Source: Cristatella mucedo
Taxonomy: Eukaryota > Bryozoa > Phylactolaemata > Cristatellidae
Reading direction: 5' to 3'
NCBI GenBank assembly: GCA_009760855.2
Contig: WPIO01000127.1
Location: forward strand, 236,501-300,500
Length of the DNA: 64,000 nt
A program made the translations under genes and the position numbers. Positions 57,778-64,000 of this stretch are shown in pieces (within the stretch, counting starts at the first letter, position 1; each line of letters starts with the position of its first letter). The notes under the pieces were generated by a model. The model worked only from the letters and a program-made list of their open reading frames with translations, made no database searches and was not told the origin of the DNA.

Positions 57778-58992
57778 ATCATAATAATAATGCATTTGAT
57801 CGAGCGCCCTCAGATAACTCATTCTCTTTCAAGGCACTTTACATTTTCTGCAAAGGAAAATTCAATTGAATGGTGAGTTTCATATCATGTTTGATAAACA
57901 AACAACATGAATAGCATGGTTACAGGGTCATCATGCAAATGTGGTTAGTGGCAGCATGCACAGTGTCAGCACGCATAAGCACATCAAGGACGAATCACAG
58001 GGACCCACTAAATGCTGTTCTAAATAGGTGTCTTTTTAAGTTCTTTTTAAATGTGGTCAAGTCAGGGGAAGTTCTGACGCAAGTCGGGAAGAAGTTCCAC
58101 GCTTTGTGAGCATACGAACTAAATGCACGGTCTCCAAAGAATTTGAGGTTTGTACGAGCTATTTGTAGACTGTTGGATTCCGAAAAGCGTGTAGTACGAT
58201 GCATTGCCTGGTGGGGGAGTAGATCTGAGAGATAGGCTAGAGCCAAAGAATGAAGTGACCTAAAAGTGAGCGACAAAACCTTGTAGTCAATCCGTTGCTT
58301 GACTGGTAGCCAGTGCAGGTCGGCGATAAGTTGTGTGATGTGGCAACTTCGACGCTCATGACAGACAAGCCTAGCTGCGAAGTTTTGCACCAGCTGCAAT
58401 CGCCCAATCGCATATGCTGGTAGGCCAGCAAACATTGAGTGCAGAAGTCGAGACGGGATGTCACGAATGCATGTGCCAACTTGGACGTGGTATCCTTATC
58501 TAAACAAGCCCGAATTTTAGCAATGTTATGTAGCTAAAAGGAGGAGGATTTGACTGCGGAGCTGATGTGGTCGTCTAATGAGAAGTCACTTCGGAACATG
58601 ACACCTATATTTCGAGCTGATTCAACTGGAGATATGCTGGCAGAGCCAATTTTGAGCGTCAGCCTTTCCAATTTCTGAATCACACTGGGTTTGCCAATAA
58701 ATAGTAAGTTAGTTTTATCATCGTTTAATTTTAGGAAATTTGCTGCCATCCATGTGCGGAGGTCATCAATACATGCAGAAAGTGAGTTGAGAGAAATTGA
58801 GGTACTCGAAGGCTGGGAGGGATCAAAGCAAAGGTACAACTGAGAGTCATCTGCATAGAAGTGAGAGCCTACACTGTGCTTGGCAATCACATCAGCAAGA
58901 GGGAGAGTATAAACCTTGAAAGGACCCGGACCTATAGTAAAGAGCACCTGAATGAATTTCAAGCGTGATGGATAAAGGCTGGGCAGGAGCAT
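57778..58992 (-). mobile_element. LINE family A copy, 5' truncated
   Basis: Minus strand, 1.2 kb: SVGSHFYADDSQLYLCFDPS, FLKLNDDKTNLLFIGKPSV, DDHISSAVKS, LHWLPVKQRIDYKVLSLTF, AWNFFPTCVRTSPDL, FSGSL, then 3' region and tail. Two or three frameshifts. One of the two copies here that keep YADD. Confidence 0.9.
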
Positions 58993-59009
58993 CGCTAAGT
59001 CCAGCCACA

Positions 59010-59305
59010 GGCTTTACGCAACGACGACAACTGTCCTGCTGCCGACTATGGCTCATCCTTTTCATTGATCTTGAGTTGCTACTTACATGCTACTAACCAT
59101 AGCAACTGCTCTCCTGACTCTGCTTTGCTTCCCACTTTCTATTTGTTGCATGAGATGAAGTCAGTTGGCAACCGAATGCGTATCTAAAGCCACTTGGGCT
59201 GTGAGCTAGCTATGAAAATTTTTTCGGCATAACATCCAAATAGTCTTTATGGCTTTGTTTAAGTTACAGACGGAGATGCATTACATTCATTGCATTAGGC
59301 GAATC
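59010..59305 (+). mobile_element. LINE family B 3' fragment
   Basis: ACGCAACGACGACAACTGTC, CTCTCCTGACTCTGCTTTGC, TTGTTGCATGAGATGAAGTC, GTTACAGACGGAGATGCATT, tail ACATTCATTGCATT. Confidence 0.8.
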
Positions 59306-59574
59306 GTGCGGGTAGCCGCGTCACGTAGGTAGGCATTTCGCGTGGGTAGGAGTTTGGTTTTACCACTGATTAAGTTTGAGGCCTAAGAAAAGTTAAAGAA
59401 AAGCTTAAGGAAATTGGCTTACGTCCACATTAAAAAATCTGCAAGGTAAGCATTCAATTTCTAGGTTGCTGTAGCTGTATGCGATGGCTTAAATCAGAGG
59501 CGTTTCCAGGATTTCTGTCTGATTTTGGGTAAAGACTCACGATATTTTATGTAAAGTAAAGCTAAAGATTAGCT

Positions 59575-59735
59575 GATTCAACGCCTCATTTGTGGTGCAA
59601 CAGACGAGCCTTAACGGCCATCACTACCGCTTACAATATATGCAGTAACGGATCTTCCACGGCATCGAACCCACGACCTGGATTGTAGCAAGTGAGCACC
59701 TTATCCACGGGCTAAAACCCAAAGGATGTAGGGAG
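59575..59735 (-). mobile_element. SINE family B copy 2
   Basis: Minus strand: GCCTCATTTGTGGTGCAACA tail side, CATCGAACCCACGACCTGGA (B box reversed), GAGCACCTTATCCACGGGCT (A box side). Same plan as 51640-51795. Confidence 0.6.
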
Positions 59736-59929
59736 CAAGACCCAAAAGCAATGAAAAATTGCAGCGAACAAGCATTGAGCTTATTCGACCCTAACTTAGC
59801 AGCTGCTCATCGAGTTTAAGCAGGACATAGTTTCGAGTTGGCAACGGTCCGGGCCACAGGTATTGGGCTGTCGAAGGTCGCTGTCCAGCTGTAAGAGAAG
59901 GTATGCCCCAAACTGTCCTCCTTCTAGCT

Positions 59930-60150
59930 CTACCACGGGTTTAAGTGACAAATACAGCTGGGTATCTACAGCAATTTAGTGGCGGCCAACGCCAGAGGCT
60001 CAAAAAATGACAAAGGGCTGAGAACGAGCACTTGTTGAACTCCACTGGTAGCAGGTCTGCTCGAACACAATCGGGCAAGTGTGATTTGAACCACGCCAGT
60101 GCTTTATCTGCCTTAGTAATCGCTGTTCTCAATCGCTAAAGTAGGGTTTC
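59930..60150 (-). mobile_element. LINE family B RT scrap
   Basis: Minus strand: RTAITKADKALAWFKSHLPD then CVRADLL, equivalent to [20 protein letters not shown] in the 29372 copy, and the YLS/TAVFVT continuation. Confidence 0.75.
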
Positions 60151-61240
60151 ACGACCGATAGTGTGGAACACAGCTGATAGATAATGTAGGACCAGCTGCA
60201 GTCACCGCGTGGCGAGAAATGGATATTCCTTTAGCTTGGAAACTCTATAGCAATTCTTGCAGTATGCAACCACTGTTGGCCGACGATTAAAACCATACCG
60301 AAAATGTTTATGCATTGAACGCCTGAAGTCAAGCTCACTCTGTTGACCTTGACCTTGCAGTGCCACAGACCTTGTGCTTCCCTAAGTGGAGCCGCCTAAG
60401 AGATGCAATGCGACTTGCCTACTGCAGAGAGTCTGCCACTAGCGACCCTCTGTTACTTGTCACACCGTCGCACCTCGACGCCATTACTGGCTTCTTTCTT
60501 TAGCCGCCTGACTGAACCACTCCCATCGCATAATTGCACCGCCCTCGCTCGTCCTGAGTAAGGTGCTTGCCTTGAATGACTATGATCATTGGCCAGAGGC
60601 CTGCTGCATATTTAAGAAGGTACCATGATAGAAATCATGTTCTCTTAGTGAACTATAAGGATACATTGAAGATTTTTTACTTGCTGAGCCTAGTTGCTCG
60701 AGCTAGCGTGAATATGGCAACATTCGTATGCAAAAATATTGGCCCTGGCAAACAGATGTAGCACTACACGTAGCTACAGTCTAGCTACGGCTGGTTTTTG
60801 ATAGCATAAAATATGTTTTTATGAAATAACTATCGCCGAGAAAGATGTCACTAGCCCTTATTTGGAGCTCTCCCCAACGGAACAGCTAATTAATAGATAC
60901 GCCTTTTGGGCCCAGTAAGCTAGCGGCAAAGGATGCCTAGACAACGTGAGTGTACGTCTAACCTGTTCTCTATCTAAAGCACTTCTCGACGCGGCCATGT
61001 ATCTCTCAGGTATCAGCCGTGTCGTGCTGAACTGAGTTAGGTCCCAACTCAGCGTAAGCCAAAAGAGTGCAGATGGAAGTGATCATCAGGGGGAAGATGG
61101 ATGTCCTCATGAAATTTATCTTTGTGGCTGTCAGTCGCTCAGGAAGCCCTCAAAGCTAGGCACATCTCACAGCTCGGTCATAGGCACCGCCCAATAAACA
61201 CCAACATGGATTTCATTTTGATGCTGATCAGGCTGATCAG
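60151..61240. other. Unassigned stretch
   Basis: No gene or element recognised. Confidence 0.4.
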
Positions 61241-61299
61241 GTCTACCGATACTTCGACCTTTCTAAGCCCACCCGACTCACAACATTAGCTTTAGGGTG

Positions 61300-61600
61300 A
61301 ATGCTTACATCATGGAGCTTGCAAGTCACTCCCGACTGACATCACGCCATCCCCTGCATTGACGAAATTAAAGACTTAAGCTAAAAGCACTCTTACTTCT
61401 GAAGCATTTAATGGGTCCTGGTTATTTACCTTTCTGTGCGGAGGTGGGCTGACACTGTGCATGTTACCACTAACCATATTAAGCTTCCGGACATCGAAAA
61501 TGTTACCACTAATCATCTGATCAGGCTTCCTTTACAGCATCTGTAATGTGCCTAGAATAGATATTATGTTCTTTGAGGGAGCTACAGAAATTATTATTGT
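61300..61600 (+). mobile_element. LINE family A 3' end, decayed
   Basis: CACTCCCGACTGACATCACG, AATGGGTCCTGG, GCTGACACTGTGCATGTTAC, CCTTTACAGCATCTGTAATG, a degenerate stem-loop and ATTATTATT. Confidence 0.65.
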
Positions 61601-61924
61601 TGTAATGGACAATAAAACCAACTTGATATTTATGCAAAAGACTTGCGTGACTTGAAAGTTGGAAGACGTAACTCTAGAAATGGATTCATCAAGCCTTAAT
61701 ACAGCTAAATTTGCATGTACTATACGCGGTGCATTATTCAAAAGAATTGCCATTAGAGTACCACAATTCATTCACTTTCAAATCAACTTTCGGCTAAGGA
61801 AAATTGCAAAATCAAGGTTTTCTTAGATAAGAGGAAGAAAGCAACAACAGTTTATAGGTTTGTCACATTGCATATTATTCATGCAATTCCACATATTCAG
61901 AACTCTCAAAAGGTGCACCTAATC

Positions 61925-62250
61925 GTTTGCGGCCGGTCCTGAACTCAACTCTTCTTTCGGTCTGTCGCCAATGGCGGATCAGCCACAGCATATCACTTCT
62001 GTTTGAGCTTCACTGGCTCCCTCTCAAGCACCGAATTGATTACAAGATAAACTTTTCTGGCTACAGGTCACTTCAATCGCTTGCAGCAGCAAACTCTTTC
62101 GACTTCCATGCGTCTTCCAAGTGTGCTTTAGCGCCACCGGCTAATCGGTATCTAGTCAATGGTCCTCCAAATGACCTATAATGCTGTTCAGTCCATCATT
62201 GATAGCTTTCACATTTCATCCGCTCTTGCACCACCTAATTGCAGAGTCAT
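61925..62250 (+). mobile_element. LINE family C fragment
   Basis: CAGCATATCACTTCTGTTTG AGCTTCACTGGCTCCCTC, i.e. HITSV.LSFTGSL in place of HITPLL.LHWLP, then CAAGATAAACTTTTCTGGCT. Degenerate. Confidence 0.5.
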
Positions 62251-63300
62251 CTTTGACAGTAGTGGTTAATACTTTCTTCAGTTATATCTCCCTCAGAGTT
62301 GATTTTAAAATGAATAAGCAGGTGATCTCTATTGTTCCAAAAATAGTAATGACAAAGAAATCGTGACTTGCAACATGAACTGCTAGCTTCAAGCTGCGGT
62401 TATCACAGCTGACAAAAATCGACCTCCCATTTCTGGGCAGTCTTCTCTTTTGGACACCTGACGAGTGGCGAGACATTTATGCCGCGTCGTCGTAGCACAG
62501 CCAGATAAGCCAAGCTTGTGTGGTCTAATAAAATTCCGGTGCTCAGCCACTGCACGTTGGCTCGCCCTTGACTCGTCGTAGCTGGCCGGGATCGCCCTTG
62601 ACACTGGGCTGCCCGCCTGTGAATGGCAGGAAGAGGAGAGCTGACGCGAAGGGCGGGTGGAGCGCGGACGGAGGGGTGAACGGCCGTGTGATTGTTGAGC
62701 TGCTAGCTTCAGCCGAATACACGGTTATTCAAGCCCCCATTGTGTTTCCGTGTCGTCGCGTGTGTGACGCCAGAGCTTCAAGCTGCAGCTTTGTTTAAAT
62801 CTGTAAATATACTTAGCTATCTCAGCCAGCAATTTCCGAGTCCATTGAAAGAAGGACTTGCTTGAAATAAAGATTGGTATTCTCACATGATTTCTGTTAA
62901 ATATGGAAAACCCATTTTATTTTTGGCACCCTTTGGCTTTGGCGCCTGGGGACATAAGCCCCCTCTACCCACCCCTAGTGACGCCTCTGAATACGTTTGA
63001 AGCGTGTACGGCAAGCCCCTCTAAGTGAACTTGGACGCACCTGGAAGAAATATGCTATCCTACCAGCTTATCGTGACATCATTACAGAAAAACAGGCCTG
63101 TGTAAGGCACACAAGCACGCGACCCTCATCATGCTCACCGACTATCAAGATTGAGCACATATGTACACATTTCTCGATACAAGGCGAGCGTGAGGAACAC
63201 CTTAAAAATAAAATGCACACACGTTTATTCGGCAAGATTGTATGTTAATGTACTCCGTGTATAATCCTGATACATTATGGCTTCCTGAGGCTAAAGAGAC
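62251..63300. other. Unassigned stretch
   Basis: No gene recognised. Includes a possible poly(A)-like AATAAAG at 62866-62872 and the right-hand CAGAGGCGT end at 62989. Confidence 0.35.
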
Positions 63301-63303
63301 TTG

Positions 63304-63956
63304 ATCGGCTCTGCCAGCATATCTCCTGTTGAATGCGCACCAAAGCTATGTGTCCTATTCCAATTGACCTTTCTTTACACGACCACATCAGCTCGACAGT
63401 CAAGTCAGCCTAATTTCAGCTTCATAGCATTACTCAGATTCAAATTTGCTTATATAGGGTTAGTACGTCTACATTGGTCCATGCAATTGCGACATCTAGT
63501 TTCAACAGCCTTTGGCTCCAGCATACTTATCAGATTTACTCTTCCACCAAGCTAAGCACCCTACCACCTTTTTTTCTGAATCTAATCGTCCAACTACACT
63601 TCTACCAACCTAAAACCCATAGAGACCGCGCCTTTAGTTTGCATGCTCTCAAATCCACAAATTTGATTCCAACTAGCTTCACAACATCCCCTGTCTTGAA
63701 GGTATTTAAGAATAAGGCGAAACGAATCTGTATGTTGCAGCATTTCGTGGCTCCACGTGATTCATCCTTTGTGTGCTTATGCCTGCTGACGCTCTGCATG
63801 CTGCCACTGACCCTGCTAGCGTCACCTCTTACCTAATTATGCTTGTTGTAATTGAGCATGCACAAGGTGACCTTTCGATCGCACTTCCTTTGCAGAAAGT
63901 GTATAATGCCTAGAAAGACATTGAGCTATCTGACGGCGCTAAACAAATTTATTATC
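63304..63956 (+). mobile_element. LINE family A copy, decayed
   Basis: IGSASISPVECAPKLCVLFQ, then DHISSTVKSA-like bases, HAIATSSFNS, LKVFKNKAKR, the 3' untranslated region and a stem-loop with TCTGACGGCGCTAAACAAAT. Confidence 0.75.
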
Positions 63957-64000
63957 CGGCATCACAATATAAATGCAAATATTACACCGAGACATTTTAC

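Larger units (their letters stand above)
59495..62989. mobile_element. Possible large hAT-type element bounded by CAGAGGCGT ends
   Basis: Left end CAGAGGCGTTTCCAGGATTT and, reversed at 62989, CAGAGGCGTCACTAGGGG. These are typical hAT-like ends in inverted orientation, but flanking 8-mers do not match and no transposase is seen between. They may be ends of two different elements. Confidence 0.3.

Overview
The window is nuclear DNA from an animal, most likely a non-vertebrate metazoan. It has split genes with GT-AG introns, many 5'-truncated non-LTR retrotransposons, tRNA-derived SINEs, Tc1/mariner and hAT-type DNA elements, and very long simple repeats. I cannot name the species. The LINE and SINE 3' tails, a stem-loop followed by ATT repeats, are of a kind common in marine invertebrates.

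Two real protein-coding genes can be assembled by hand, both on the minus strand. (1) FAXDC2-like fatty acid hydroxylase/sterol desaturase family: five exons from 13295 down to 3463. All three histidine clusters are present; the last exon (about 55-60 residues expected) is not found and probably lies beyond the left edge. (2) ACSF2-like mitochondrial medium-chain acyl-CoA synthetase: 15 coding exons from 55436 down to 28760, 1779 nt, 592 residues plus stop. Every junction keeps frame and all core adenylate-forming motifs are present. Both act in lipid metabolism, but nothing shows that they are co-regulated.

Layout. 1-3.2 kb: LINE pieces and a compound microsatellite. 3.2-13.3 kb: FAXDC2, with a pure (CAG)77 array 25 nt from a splice donor, SINEs, LINE pieces and a dead Tc1 copy in its introns. 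13.3-28.7 kb: between the genes, with nested LINEs, a CpG-rich block (16.4-17.7 kb), a 57-bp tandem duplication, an unclassified 977-bp insertion with a 9-bp target duplication, a decayed Ty3/Gypsy pol with a SINE inside it, and a good LINE copy (26.2-27.3 kb). 28.7-55.4 kb: ACSF2, with introns packed with LINE families A, B and C, a second Tc1 copy, a hAT-like MITE and long GA, CA and CAG arrays. 55.4-64 kb: upstream of ACSF2, with a CCAAT/GC-box promoter candidate and more LINE, SINE and possible hAT remains.

No CRISPR, operon, rRNA or functional tRNA gene is visible. The most unusual signals are the 977-bp insertion built of three sets of tandem repeats, the (CAG)77 array beside a 5' splice site, the largely consistent strand orientation of GA, CA and CAG arrays relative to the two genes, and an array of four AGGTCA half-sites in ACSF2 intron 1. 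LINE family names A-D and SINE names A and B are my own labels.
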